Shown here piece by piece: positions 33,782 to 44,562 of a stretch of 64,000 nt of DNA. The notes beneath the pieces are model-generated. The model was given only the letters and a program-made list of their open reading frames with translations, was not told where the DNA came from and searched no databases. This stretch comes from Furcasterigmium furcatum (taxonomy: Eukaryota; Ascomycota; Sordariomycetes; Glomerellales; Plectosphaerellaceae). The translations under genes were made by a program, and so were the position numbers. The stretch covers positions 3,102,961-3,166,960 of the forward strand of contig BCIA01000006.1 in the NCBI GenBank assembly GCA_001599815.1, written 5' to 3'. The number at the start of each line of letters is the position of its first letter. Positions within the stretch are counted from its first letter, which is position 1.

Positions 33782-35243
33782 GGACAAGGATCCTATTATA
33801 CCCGAATACTAATACAAATGCGAAGAGTTTATACGTCTTTGCTGAGAAACCCTTCCTTGAGCATCAGGCCTCTGCGCTGTCCTCCACCGGCCGGTGCGTT
33901 CTCCGAGAAATGATCCGAAGTAATCCGGAGCCGGAATCCTCCCGAGAGCGCAAGTGGCAACTTGAGCTGGCCAAGCCCAGAGCACGTGGAATCGCAGGTC
34001 ATCGGAGAGTCCTTCAAGGGGGAACGATGTCGAAAGGTCAGTTTAGGACAATGGACTACGGCCGAAGCATCGGCCAGCCCGATTCCCCTGATCTAACAAC
34101 GAAGCCAGCCAGGGACCATCACCACACTAGAACTGCAGAAGGAGGATTTTGGCATCAGATGAAAGAATGTGGCGACGTCTGCTGAACACCAGGCCCTTGA
34201 TTGGAGGGGAGTACCGCCGTTATCACCGCCAGCTTCGCAGTCCCTCCTCACCTCCTCGTCCCCGTACATGAGATTGAGCAACGGGGATTTCTCATTTCAA
34301 AGCCGGCACTAGGGGCGGCCCTGTGGCGTCCCTGTCGTCCCAATCCCGCCACGAGGTTTACGCAACTAGCCCAAAGAGATCGACTTCGAGTGTGCTCGGA
34401 TCGTTAGCATCGTCACACTAGGAGATATAGCGCGGAGAGTATCTGGGGGAACCCTGGCGATCGACACGCGCGCCATTCCGCTCCCTTCTGTAGCGGTGAT
34501 CATTACTCGGGCCTCCTCAACGGTTTCTACGAGGTGCTTTCCAGAAGGAGACGAACGCGAGTCAAATTGGGGGTTCTAGAAGTGAAGCCGTCGTGAGAGT
34601 GGGAGAGGAGGATTTGCCCTAAGACTGCCGTCCGATTTCGGGAGTCCGTCCGCGATCGAAACCGTTGGTGCCGTGCATCATCTGGTCTTAGAGTTTTGGT
34701 CTGTGAACTGTTTCCGGGGTCGATATGTACGTACATGTGGCATGCATAGAACCCCTGAACCCCGAAACTCCAGGAGTCCAGGCTCAGGGCTGCAAGCCAT
34801 ACAATCTTGGGAAGCGAGGAGAATGGACACAAGTCCTCTCGCTTCCAGCCCTTCCTGACATGAGGATCTTCCCGGCCGAGTCAGGTCTCTGAGCGTGGCG
34901 CTAGGGGAACCACTTCAACGTGCCTAGCACGAGGTTGAAGGCGCCTATCGAGTGTCGGGCATCACCCAAGAGACTAGCGGCCTGGCAGCTGAAGCATTCC
35001 CCTGTCGACTTTCTGTGCGTGATGATCAAGGTCAAAGCTTCGGAGGGAGGGTTTAAGAAATCCGGGTTTTCCCTCACTATTCGTGGGAGGGCCGTCTCTG
35101 GGTTTCTTTTAGGCAGATCCAGCTGCACTTTTAGGTGTTCTTGTGTTGAGGTCGAGCTTCGTTTTCTCCGGCTTGTTATCAGGGATCCCGCCTTGCACTA
35201 CGACCCTTCTCCTTTACTTTTCTTTTCCTCTGTCAGGGTCAGG
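33782..35243. other. intergenic
   Basis: No gene recognised. The last ~60 bp before 35244 are strongly CT-rich (leader of the 7TM gene). Several open frames cross here but lack plausible composition. Confidence 0.5.
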
Positions 35244-36594
35244 ATGGGTGAAAAGTACGGCCTGTTTATCTCGGACGACTATGTCCGGGAGGTCCCCGGG
35301 GAGGCGGACATGAATACCTCCAGCATCTTCTGGGGATTTTCCCTGGGCATCGCCGTCTTCACCGCCAGCAAAGCTGGAAAGCAGTCATGGAAGTCATGGA
35401 GACGCACTCGACGAATCACGGCATATTCCTTCATGATCTGGGCCGTCTGGGTTTCATCCATGGTGCTCGGCGTCCTGGCGTGGACGTTCCAAAGACAGTA
35501 CTTGCAGCCGAGGTGAGTTAAACATTTCTTTTTCTTGACACTGCAACTCCACATCCATACTCTATCATCCATGTCCCCGGGGCTCAGCTAATGTTGTCAA
35601 CTCAGTTTCGGCTTCTTCTTCTCGGTTGGTACGTGCCACGCATCCTCTTCCCACCGCCATGACCAACGAAGCTGACGGTTTCAGCACTCTTTTGGGCTTT
35701 CCAGATCCAGTTCCTTCTTCAAATTATCATCAACCGTATTGGACTCCTCATGGTCGTCCCCGGCCGCGCCACGAGGCTAAAATGGATCGTCTTCCTCATC
35801 ATTCTCGCCATCAACATCAGCGTCTTCATCATCTGGATGCCGGCCCGCCTTCAGATCAACTCGACTTGGATGCATCTTAACGAGATATGGGACCGGGCCG
35901 AGAAGGGCATCTTCGCCATCGTCGACGGCTGCCTCAACTTCTACTTCATCTATCTCGTGCGGACCACCCTCATCAACAACGGCTTGACAAAGTACAACGC
36001 ATTGTTTCGTGTCAATATCGTATTGGTCTTCGTATCACTATCACTCGATGTAAGTTTGGTGTCCCATACAATTTTTATCTAGCCGAGGCTGACCCTCTTC
36101 AGGTGGTTCTCGTTGGTCTCATGTCACTTCCCAGCAGTCTCGTGTAAGTCGACGCCTTCAAAGGGGAAGGCATGCGAATACTGACCCTCTTTACTAGATA
36201 CCTCTCCTTCCACCCTGTCGCCTATCTTCTGAAGCTCCAGATCGAGATGAAGATGGCCGAGTTGATCACCAAGATCGTCAAGTCGACGGGAGGCAAAGGG
36301 AGCGAAGACGTCTATTACAACACGTATTCCACCGGCGACAAGTCCAAGGGCACCGCTGGCGTCGCCGGACGGTCCAACAAGTCGAAGGGTGTCACGAATC
36401 ACTCGGCCTTCCGCGGCGGGAATTCGACCCAGATCGGTGTCGGGGACCACGACGATGTCGAGATGGGCATTCGCAAGACGGTCGAGACCACGGTTGCCCG
36501 CGAGGACGTGGACGACGGGGACAGGGAGAGCCGGACCAGTTCGACGCGGGAACTGCATCATCAGCAGGAGTTGAGGGGGCGATCGAACGTTTGA
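35244..36594 (+). CDS. fungal integral membrane protein, about seven TM segments
   Basis: Exons 35244-35512, 35606-35628, 35685-36049, 36103-36143 and 36198-36594 give 364 residues. A short extracellular N-terminus with one N-glycosylation site (N-T-S) is followed by about seven hydrophobic segments, among them I-F-W-G-F-S-L-G-I-A-V-F, W-I-V-F-L-I-I-L-A-I-N-I, and V-L-V-F-V-S-L-S-L-D. The last ~110 residues are cytoplasmic, polar and Gly/Ser/Asp-rich. The conserved core E-I-W-D-R-A-E-K-G-I-F-A-I-V-D-G recurs, as I remember, in uncharacterised 7TM proteins of filamentous ascomycetes; a receptor role is possible but not shown. Exon 2 is only 23 nt. An in-frame open stretch precedes the ATG, but the CT-rich leader favours 35244. 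Confidence 0.72.
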
Positions 36595-36716
36595 GCGAGT
36601 GCATAACAATTATAGACAACGCATGGTCCGGACCTTATAAACTTGTAATAATTACGACTGATACCCAATACACGCGGGTTACGAACGCCTGGATAGCTAT
36701 AATTCATACCCTCCCT

Positions 36717-37723
36717 TCAAGCCATTATAGAGAACAACGCAACGCCCAAGATCATCCACCAAGCAGAACCCAACAGCTCGTGGATAGACGGAACTCCTGA
36801 CTGATCCTCAATTTCCTCCGTGTCCACCCTCATACAGAGCAGCTGAGACGCCCTGGAGTCTCCGGACGTCGTTTGCAGCATCAAGACTTGCAGGTGCCGC
36901 GCCGCATTCACGTATGTGTTCTCGTGGGCCTCGCCCTCGGAATTGAACGTGTTCGTTGCAAAGGCCATGAAGCGGCCGCCGCTGGCATATTCAGCACCGT
37001 TATAGGAAGTCAGGTTCTGCGTCTCGAGCCTGCCTCTGGGGCTTCCCCCTTGCTTCTCCAAGGAGTACCCGAAGGAGCTGTAGCACTCGGGGATCCGAAC
37101 CCAGTCCTCGGGGCGCGCGCAGCCGTCATCCGTGGCGATTTCCTGGCGGAGGATGGCGTCGATGCACTCCTCGCCCAGCGCGGGCTCGCAGCTCGTGCTG
37201 TCCCTGTCGTCGTCGGTGAAGGCGTTCGTCACGTTTGCGGCGTAGTACTGCCGGACGACGCCCGTGACGCAGAACGGCCTGGTCTCGTTGGAGCCGGACA
37301 TCTCGGCCGAGATGTTACCGCCCCCTGGCCAGGAGAGGTCGTAGGCTGTAGAGACCATGTGCGCGTTGTCCGGTCCCGGGCCAGGGTTCTGTATGGTTGG
37401 CTCGCTGGTGACGGCGAAGTCGCTGATGTTTACGCCTGAACGGACAAGTCAGCATTGCTTTAGGAACTTTCTGTCGACTGCGAGCGGTACTCACGCCACG
37501 TCCATGTGGTATCCTCAAAGTCTTCCAAGTCCTGGCCTTCAAAAGGCGTGAACTCGATAGAACGAGTCGCGTTCGGGTTTACCATTGCGCGCTGGAAGAG
37601 ACTCGCCGTTTTGTTTGAGACCCAGGGGACTGGAGCTTGATAGATGACATCTGGGCCGCCATCGCTGCCTTGCGCAAAAGCAAGGGCAAGCAGTGATGCA
37701 AGAGTGTACAGAGAAGTGGTCAT
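36717..37723 (-). CDS. secreted glycoprotein with C-terminal hydrophobic (GPI-type) segment
   Basis: Two exons, 37495-37723 and 36717-37435, 315 residues. Residues 1-17 are a signal peptide (M-T-T-S-L-Y-T-L-A-S ending F-A). The ectodomain has several N-x-S/T sites, seven cysteines or so, and no catalytic motif I recognise. The last ~20 residues (S-A-W-W-M-I-L-G-V-A-L-F-S-I-M-A) are hydrophobic and end without a cytoplasmic tail, suggesting GPI attachment. It converges with the 7TM gene across only 122 bp. The start is the ATG after a TATA-like element about 90 bp upstream. Function unknown; surface or cell-wall location is inferred. Confidence 0.7.
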
Positions 37724-38758
37724 TGTATTATGGCGGGCGGCTTCAAGTTCCTTCGTGTTCCAAGAGTTCAGACGCTGCAGTCTGGCGCGGTGCAAAGAGG
37801 CGTTGGGCTCTATTATACATCCTCATCCCGAGGAGACCATCAGCGGTGTTGATATACGCGGAAGAATCGACGTCATAATACAAGGCAATGCGCAAGGCAC
37901 ACGGGCGAAGCTGGTCCTTGGCGCGAACCCTGGCGAATGGAGCATTGGGGTTGGGGCGATCTCTTCTTGGGGGCGTGAGATTGAATGTAAAGATTCCCGA
38001 AAGAGGAAGCGGGCACGAGGTCTACTGCTACTCCTGTATCTGTTTCTTCATGCTGGGCGGCCTGGGTCTTTTTTTGGTTATCAAGTATGGATGTTGGACT
38101 GCGTGAATATGGGTCGAGGTTCTGGTGGTTGTTCATGTCTCCAGCCCAGGATCATGTCTGGTTGATACCCTTTGACTCACTCGGCGTCGCGTTGAGTCAA
38201 GCCGATTCTTGGCTGTGGGTTGAATAGCAAATACAATTGGCCAAAACGAAACGAGTTTTGCTCGGGAGATGAATGATCTTGATATCTTACGTGAAATATG
38301 GCCGATGGTGAAGGTGCATCCATGGATGGTTCATGAGTTCAAGTTCTTGTTATAGTAGTCCGATGGGGATGGGACGGGAATTGACCTCCAGGTCCATTTC
38401 ATGCTGACATCCTCAGAGGACGGGGGGTCCCAGCCATGGGGTTCCTCCGATGCACCCCGAGCCCCACGTGGCGGGGGTTATTGGCCGCTGTGACTCGCGT
38501 CGGCTCCGCGGCCGCTTCAGCAGTCATGATGAATCACGAACTGCCTCGGGACCTCGTCACCTTCACCACCTCGCGGCAGGGCCCTCTGCTTTCATCTTCC
38601 ATCTCCTAGGGAATAGACCGGCATAGATACGGCATAGATTGGGCGGATTGCATCGCCTACTCACCTAGGAACGCTTCCCCCGACCCTCCCTTCTCCTTAT
38701 CGCATCGACCTCACCATCTATCTGGATCGCATCGCATCGAGCCATTATCACCACCATC
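37724..38758. other. divergent intergenic region
   Basis: Shared upstream region of the minus-strand glycoprotein gene and the plus-strand R3H gene. The R3H side is CT-rich with repeated ATCGCATCG before the ATG. No gene seen. Confidence 0.5.
37811..37818 (-). promoter_or_regulatory. TATA-like element of the glycoprotein gene
   Basis: GTATAATA on the minus strand about 90 bp before the ATG at 37723. Seen directly; function inferred. Confidence 0.4.
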
Positions 38759-40008
38759 ATGGCCATCTACAGCGCAGTCCCCCCTCCGGAGGACGATACA
38801 CCACTCGTCCAGGAGCCACCGCAGACACCGTCTCACCAGTCACACGTCGGCATGGCCACGACGCCCATTGACATCGAGGCCTGGACCATGTCTGCCCTCC
38901 AGTCCCTCAGCATCAGTCCGATCGCCCGTGGCACCGGCAGTCCGCTGTCCATCCCGCTTGACGAAGCTGCCCACAAGCAGCAGCATCACCCGGACCAAGC
39001 AGCCGGGCAAGCCAGGACCCATCGCACCGTGACAATCGCCGTCACCGACGTCCGCAAGGATCCCATCCGCCGCCCTCTCAGCAGGCGCGACAGCCTCGAC
39101 AAGCGCGAGGCCCTGCTCAAGGGCAACGAGGGCAGCCGCCAGCGCCGCCGCTGGGAGAATGGTATGCGCTCCACCAGGACCGTCTGACACTCGGCCGCAG
39201 GGAACTCACCGATCGCAGACCGGCTCGTACATGTCCCCAACGTGCAGCCGCCGCTGCCCTCCGACTTCGCCCCCCACCCCACGCACCCCGTCCACCGCGT
39301 CCCCTACCACCTCGCCGCGTTCTGGGACCGCGAGCCCGCCGCCGGCGCCGGCGGACAGTCCCTCCGACAGCGACAGACGGACAAGATCCTCGCCCAGCAG
39401 GCCCGGCGCAAGAAGACCCAGATCGCCAACGGCTCGGCCACCGGCCTCGGCGCCGGCATGGTGCCCCGCGACCTGCGCGAATATGCCAAGCGGTCCCCCG
39501 CCATCCGCAACTGGGTGCGCTACCTCGAGGAGCCGGTGCGCAACTTCGTCCGCGAGCAGAACGAGGCCGAGGCCAGGGCGCGGGCCGCCGCCGACGTCGA
39601 TACCGATGTCGAGGGCCTCGACAGTGAGGACGAGGAGATCGTCTTTGTCGGGCGGAAGAACCAGACGGCGACGGTGGCGGCGCACGGCTGGAAGAAGGCG
39701 ACGAGGGAGGTGGGAAGCGGGCAGGTCGAGAGCGGAGTCATCTTTGACGACCTCGGGGACGATGACACTGCTGCCTTCAAGTGCGTCTGCCCCTTGCTAC
39801 CCTGACGCGTGTATTCGTACTGACTCTTGATAGGCGATGGCTGACGCACTCCATCTCTGGCTACTACGGCCTCGAGTCGCGATCCGTGACCACGGGGGCG
39901 CCGGCGCGTCGTGTCGTGTATGTCGGCATCCAAGGCCCGTCCACGGGGAAGAAGCCGAAGAAGCACCCCTGGTCGGAGCTGCCACGGCCGCTGTGGGAGG
40001 TCTGCTGA
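38759..40008 (+). CDS. R3H-domain protein with R3H-associated N-terminal domain
   Basis: Putative single-stranded nucleic-acid-binding protein. Exons 38759-39161, 39219-39780 and 39834-40008 give 379 residues. An R3H-associated domain is seen from R-R-R-W-E-N-D-R-L-V through P-P-L-P-S-D-F and V-P-Y-H-L-A-A-F-W-D to V-P-R-D-L-R-E. The C-terminal R3H domain reads R-W-L-T-H-S-I-S-G-Y-Y-G-L then A-R-R-V-V-Y-V-G-I; the Arg/His that name the domain are present in spaced form (the family core R-x3-H is R-W-L-T-H). For intron 1 I chose the acceptor at 39218 (57-bp intron) over the one at 39200 (39 bp, adding six residues N-S-P-I-A plus a change at the junction), since it makes W-E-N-D-R-L. Both keep the frame. 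Converges with the dehydrogenase gene over 109 bp. Confidence 0.85.
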
Positions 40009-40117
40009 GCGCGAGGTAGATACGGCACTCGCCGCTCGGATTCTTGGATAACCTGTTTAGGAAAGCTGATTATATTGCCCTCATGTGTACCCATGCATCG
40101 GTGCGCGCCCAGCTCGC

Positions 40118-41137
40118 TCACATGTACGGCTTCAAGACTCCCATCGTGTGCTCCCACAGCTTCTCGTCCGCCTTCGCCGCCCTGCACTCGGCCATGACCT
40201 GCACCTGCTGAATACAGTTCATGCCCATGTCAACCAGGAACAGCGCGCCCCCAGCCGTCTCGCCGTCGATGTTGACCCCCTTCTCCGCGCCTTCCGGCAC
40301 CGCCGTCCCCGACCCGCCGTACTGACCGCTCGTCAACAGATAGACGCACCGCTCCCCGCTCTGCTCCGGCGTGAAGCTCACCATCCTCACCAGCGGCTGC
40401 ACAAGCCAGTTCACCTTGCGCATCCACCACGCCCCCGTGAGCCCCTTGTCGATGATGTCCGTCGCCACCGACCCGGGATGGTTGTGTATCACGACCACCT
40501 TTGGCTCCTCCCGCGCGATCCTGTCCATGGCGAGGGTCGTGTACGTCGCCGGCAGCCACCCCACGGTCTTGATTGACCAGCTCCCCGGCTTCCGGCGCTC
40601 GAAATCGTCCACGTCAACGCCGGCCTTCTCCAGTCCCCCGCCCAGGATCGTCACGACCCGCGGGCTCGGCGCGCGCCGGAGCAGGGGCATGAGCAGCCTC
40701 GTGAGGAGCACGCGCGAGTAGAACGCCAGGGCCAGGGCCGCGTCGATCCCTTCCTGCGTGTCCCTGCGGCCGTCGAGGGGGAGGAACCCGGCGCAGAGGA
40801 AGAGCGCGTCGACCGCGGATTCGCGCCGGGCGATCTCGGCCGCGAGCCGCGCCGTGTCTGCGAGGAGGGAGAGCTGGCCCTCGAGGAAGATGAGCTCGGC
40901 GGAGGGGTTGGCGGCGCGGAGGGACTCGAGGAACGGCGCGTGGCGCGAGGGGGTGCGGCCGAGGACGTAGACGCGCATCGGGTGGCCGCGGGAGACGAGG
41001 TTGGCGAGGGCTGCGCGGCCGATGCCGGCTGTCGCGCCCGTGAAGACGGCGACGCGGGGGCCGGTCGAGGGCGAGATGTCCGCGTTGGCGGCCGTGATCT
41101 GGGGGAGGGTCAGGGCCTCGCGGCTGAAGACGGACAT
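40118..41137 (-). CDS. atypical short-chain dehydrogenase/reductase
   Basis: Rossmann-fold oxidoreductase, 339 residues, single exon. The cofactor loop T-G-A-T-A-G-I-G lies at residues 33-40, followed by V-L-G-R-T-P, whose Arg suggests NADP(H). The N-N-A-G position reads C-A-G-F. At the catalytic position the canonical Y-x3-K is replaced by Y-T-T-L-A, so the lysine is missing; the downstream I-H-N-H-P-G-S-V-A-T-D fits the fungal SDR subgroup with F-I-H-x-x-P-G. Either another residue serves, or it is not a standard oxidoreductase. Start chosen at M-S-V-F-S because upstream codons in the same frame show leader-like composition. Lies downstream of the siderophore transporter on the same strand; a functional link is not evident. 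Confidence 0.8.
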   Translation of the reverse strand: MSVFSREALTLPQITAANADISPSTGPRVAVFTGATAGIGRAALANLVSRGHPMRVYVLGRTPSRHAPFLESLRAANPSAELIFLEGQLSLLADTARLAAEIARRESAVDALFLCAGFLPLDGRRDTQEGIDAALALAFYSRVLLTRLLMPLLRRAPSPRVVTILGGGLEKAGVDVDDFERRKPGSWSIKTVGWLPATYTTLAMDRIAREEPKVVVIHNHPGSVATDIIDKGLTGAWWMRKVNWLVQPLVRMVSFTPEQSGERCVYLLTSGQYGGSGTAVPEGAEKGVNIDGETAGGALFLVDMGMNCIQQVQVMAECRAAKADEKLWEHTMGVLKPYM

Positions 41138-41774
41138 GGCTGCGGAGATGGGGGATGTTCGGGGGGGTGGGTTGGAGCGTTCGATTGCAAAGGTAAGCTG
41201 GTGTTGAGCGTGAAGAACAGACTGCAGAAAGGTCTTGTGAGTATCGTTCCCTTTGCTCCAGGCCGAACATATATATCTCTTCCGTTTACTTTCAGAGTTC
41301 GACTCTGAACACCTGAAGCCATGAAAGCCTCCGTCGCCAACATCGCCAACCACGTCTCCTCCGAAATATGACCCCGACTCATCAGAACCAGGGTCAGAAA
41401 CGTCACCGCCAGGCGACCATGAAGGCCATGTCATGGAGTGACGTTGTGCCGACTTGTACGCGGAAAGATGCATGGCGGATGGTGTGTTACCCCTTTCGGA
41501 CGTCGGGGGGTTCCACTCGAAGCCGGAGGGTTTGCGGTGCCACAACCAACAGCCACAGGTAGACATGGATGCAGTATCGAAAACGTCCAAGAGAGTTTAT
41601 TTGGCTTGTCATGCCATTGCCTGATCCGATCTGAAGTATGATCGGCGCGAGCGAACCCTCTCTCACATCGGCCACGGAACTGACGAAATAGTCTTAACAT
41701 TGATTATCATATTAATCATACTACTAACTGTGTTCGAGGCATTACAGAACAACGATTTTTTTCTTTTCCCGCCT
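41138..41774. other. intergenic between two minus-strand genes
   Basis: Promoter of the dehydrogenase gene and 3' flank of the siderophore transporter. AT-rich near 41700-41760. No gene seen. Confidence 0.5.
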
Positions 41775-43640
41775 TCAAGCAACAACACGGTTGCGCTCCA
41801 CTTCGGTCTTCTTGTTGAAGTTCTTGATGTCGCCCTCGTCGGCGAGGGTCTGCTCGTCGTTGAGGTGCGGGTTGCGGGTGCAGAGCGCGAAGGTGATGAG
41901 GGGAACACAGATGCAGATGCCGACGATGCAGAGGATGCGCTGGATGTAGCGGTAGGAGCCGATGATCTCGGTGCGGACGTCGGTGCCGAGGGGGTACTCG
42001 GCGATGGCGGTGAAGGGGTCGGCGTAGATGGACTCGGCCAGCCCGGCCTGGCCGAACTGGGCCATGCGGCGGGTGAGCTCGCTGGGGAGCAGCTGAGTCC
42101 AGATGGTGCCGGAGACGGCATTGCCAAAGGCAGACCCGACGTTATAGGTGGCGAGGTAGATGCCCGTCATGACGGCCAGATGCTCGTGGATGAGAGAGAC
42201 CTGCATCGAGGCCTGGGCCGGATAGGGGAACATGCCGCCGGCCATGCCGAGCAGGACCTGGGCGGCGATGACACCAGCCTGATCGCTGACCTCTGCGCTA
42301 CCACGGAAATGGATGAGCAGGCCGAATGCCACGAGGAAGAGGCAGGTTCCGGCGACGATGAAGACCTTGAGGCGACGGACGCGGTAGACGATGAAGCCCA
42401 GGGTGAAGCCGGTGACGGTGGAGACGAAGGTGTAGATAGAGGAGACGCGGGTGGCCATCTCGACGCTCATGTCGAAACCGACGACGAGGACCGAGTAGAG
42501 GTAGTCGCCCTGCATGTACCAGGCCCAGTTGAGCAGCAGCGCAATGCCCAGAGCGCCCCAGATGCCGCGGTCCCTCATGCGGCGGAAGGGGACCAGGGGG
42601 TGGGGGGCACGGCTCTGCCAGAAGACGAAGACGGGGATGCAGAGGAACCCGATGACGAGGGGAGCGATGGTGCGAGCCTCTCCCCACTGGCTCTCGAAGC
42701 CGCCGGCGAGGGTGAGGGGTACCAGGATTAGGGCCAGGGTGGCGATCAGCAGGATGATGCCGGGCACGTCAAGGCGCCAGAAGAGCTGACGCAGGGCATC
42801 GACGAAGCCGAACTGCTGGAAGGGGGTCTTGTAGTCCACGAGCAGGCCCTGGCGGCGAGCGCGGCGCCCGATGAGCCAGAGAGTGACGCACAGAGGGATG
42901 CAGGCAAAGGGGAAGACGATGGTCCACATGCCGAAGCCCCATCGCCAGGAGGTGCTGGCGAGGACAGCCTTGGTGATGTTGCCGCTGATCCATGTGTTGA
43001 TGATGAAGGGGGTGGCGGGCAGGTAGCTGAAGAGCAGACGGGCGCGGGTCGAGGTCAGATCGGCAATGATGACCTGCAGGAGCAGCATGATCATGGTGTA
43101 GCCGATCTGGTAGATGACGGCACCGCCGCTGAAGGAGGCGACGTTGTGCGAGGTGGCCATGACGATGGTGCCGAGGACGTAGAAGAAGATGGAGCAGAGG
43201 ATGAGCTCGAGACGGCCGAACACGTCGGCAATCTTGGCCGAGGTGGGCTGGGCGGCGGCGGCGATGACGGCACGGAGGACGTTGACGGTCGAGAGGAGGG
43301 AATGGTCGGAGAAGTCTGCGGTGGCCGTGGGCTGGAAGGCATAACGAAGGAGGCCGTCGAGGGTGTAGACGTAGGCGACGAAGAAGATGCCGGAGAAGAT
43401 GAAGATGCGGTCGGTCCTCGTTATGACCTTGTTCATGGCTTCGATCCTAGCGATGCCGAGGGAGACGATGCTGTCCTCCGTGCCGCCGGGGGCGTCGACA
43501 TGGGCCCCGTCGTCGTCGACGACGGGCGCGAGGCTCTTCTGGCCGGCGTTCTGGTCGCCCATCTTCTCGTTCTGGGAGGGGTTCGAGATGGAGGGGGACG
43601 CGGGGGCAGTGAGCCCATCGACGTTCTGCTTGGACGCCAT
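41775..43640 (-). CDS. siderophore-iron transporter (SIT/ARN family, MirB-like)
   Basis: Proton-coupled uptake of ferri-siderophores at the plasma membrane. Single exon, 621 residues, usual length for the 14-TM SIT family. After a ~75-residue polar N-terminus, TM1 shows I-F-I-F-S-G-I-F-F-V-A-Y-V-Y-T-L-D, followed by Q-P-T-S-A-K-I-A-D-V-F-G-R (motif A region) and the family-typical Y-Q-I-G-Y-T-M-I-M-L-L-L-Q-V-I-I-A-D. Later A-T-Y-N-V-G-S-A-F-G-N-A and the segment S-Y-R-Y-I-Q-R are also characteristic of SIT proteins. The start is the ATG at 43640; a TTG two codons earlier is not needed. Two exact ATCWGATAA motifs lie 0.5 and 0.9 kb upstream, the site bound by SreA-type iron repressors, so expression is probably induced by iron starvation. 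Siderophore specificity is not readable. Confidence 0.92.
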   Translation of the reverse strand: MASKQNVDGLTAPASPSISNPSQNEKMGDQNAGQKSLAPVVDDDGAHVDAPGGTEDSIVSLGIARIEAMNKVITRTDRIFIFSGIFFVAYVYTLDGLLRYAFQPTATADFSDHSLLSTVNVLRAVIAAAAQPTSAKIADVFGRLELILCSIFFYVLGTIVMATSHNVASFSGGAVIYQIGYTMIMLLLQVIIADLTSTRARLLFSYLPATPFIINTWISGNITKAVLASTSWRWGFGMWTIVFPFACIPLCVTLWLIGRRARRQGLLVDYKTPFQQFGFVDALRQLFWRLDVPGIILLIATLALILVPLTLAGGFESQWGEARTIAPLVIGFLCIPVFVFWQSRAPHPLVPFRRMRDRGIWGALGIALLLNWAWYMQGDYLYSVLVVGFDMSVEMATRVSSIYTFVSTVTGFTLGFIVYRVRRLKVFIVAGTCLFLVAFGLLIHFRGSAEVSDQAGVIAAQVLLGMAGGMFPYPAQASMQVSLIHEHLAVMTGIYLATYNVGSAFGNAVSGTIWTQLLPSELTRRMAQFGQAGLAESIYADPFTAIAEYPLGTDVRTEIIGSYRYIQRILCIVGICICVPLITFALCTRNPHLNDEQTLADEGDIKNFNKKTEVERNRVVA

Positions 43641-44118
43641 CTTCAAAGATCACCTCAGTGTAGGTGAGTAAGGTAAGTAGTAGGCGGGAAAGAAGAGTCG
43701 ACGGGGGAAGAGTTGAGGAAGGACAGAGTCAAGGCGGCAAAAGGCTGAGGCGGGTGGCGTTCAACCTTGCGTGTGACGTTGAGTTGAGCCTCGTCCGTGA
43801 GGAAGTCAAGACCGCCTCAGGGTGTCTGGATGGGAAGCGTCACTGGGTAGCACGAGCCCAGGGGAAGACAGAGCTTTGAGGGGGGACGGAACAGCTAAGT
43901 AGAAGCAGACAGCTGCAAGGTTACATCCTCGCTTTATGTATGTAGGGTCGCCCCTCGGTGACAGAGCTCTCTCTGGGATGGGACGGACCCATCAGGCTCT
44001 GCTCACCAGCAGATCCTTTTCCTCAAGCTGCGTCCAGAAGCCGGCGTGAGCGAGGAGGATCCAGAAGCACCCCTGTCTGCCGGGAGCTGGTGGAGGGTGG
44101 CGAGTGGCTCTGAGCTCC

Positions 44119-44127
44119 ATCTGATAA
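44119..44127 (+). promoter_or_regulatory. SreA-type GATA site (ATCTGATAA)
   Basis: Exact match to ATCWGATAA, the extended GATA sequence recognised by fungal iron-responsive repressors (SreA/Fep1/Sre), 479 bp upstream of the siderophore transporter ATG. Match seen; binding inferred. Confidence 0.55.
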
Positions 44128-44553
44128 GATTGATCCTGGTCCGCGCACGAAGCTGTTCTGCGCTACTTTTCTTGGCCTTTCTTGGGGCCGAGGGGTTTCC
44201 TCTGTCACCGTCTCATGATCATCATCACATGGAGCTCGGTCCCGACGCGCTGGGCTGCCGCAGGCCGTGGGGTCACTGTCCTGTCATGTCAGGTCCTGTC
44301 ATGATGCTGTGCTGTCGAGATTCCGGCGATCCCCTGAATAGATCTAAAACACACTTATATCCGCTGGCCCCGTCAAAGGACTTGAGGGCCTACGTACTAA
44401 ATCCTCGGCCTTCTTCTTGTCCGTCCATACGGGCCTCGGGCTCCGGCCCTGGGCAGACGGATCTTCTGCGCCGCCGTGGTACGCCCGAGGAACCTGGAGG
44501 TCAAAAGTCCCATCATCCCGCGCCGGCGGCCAACTGAAGTCAATTGCAAATTT

Positions 44554-44562
44554 TTATCAGAT
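44554..44562 (-). promoter_or_regulatory. second SreA-type GATA site (ATCTGATAA)
   Basis: Exact ATCTGATAA on the minus strand (TTATCAGAT on plus), 914 bp upstream of the siderophore transporter ATG. Together with the site at 44119 it makes iron control plausible. Confidence 0.5.

Noticed and set aside
39162..39200. 39-bp first intron for the R3H gene
   Set aside because: Shorter than almost all introns here and breaks the W-E-N-D-R-L pattern; the 57-bp alternative fits better.
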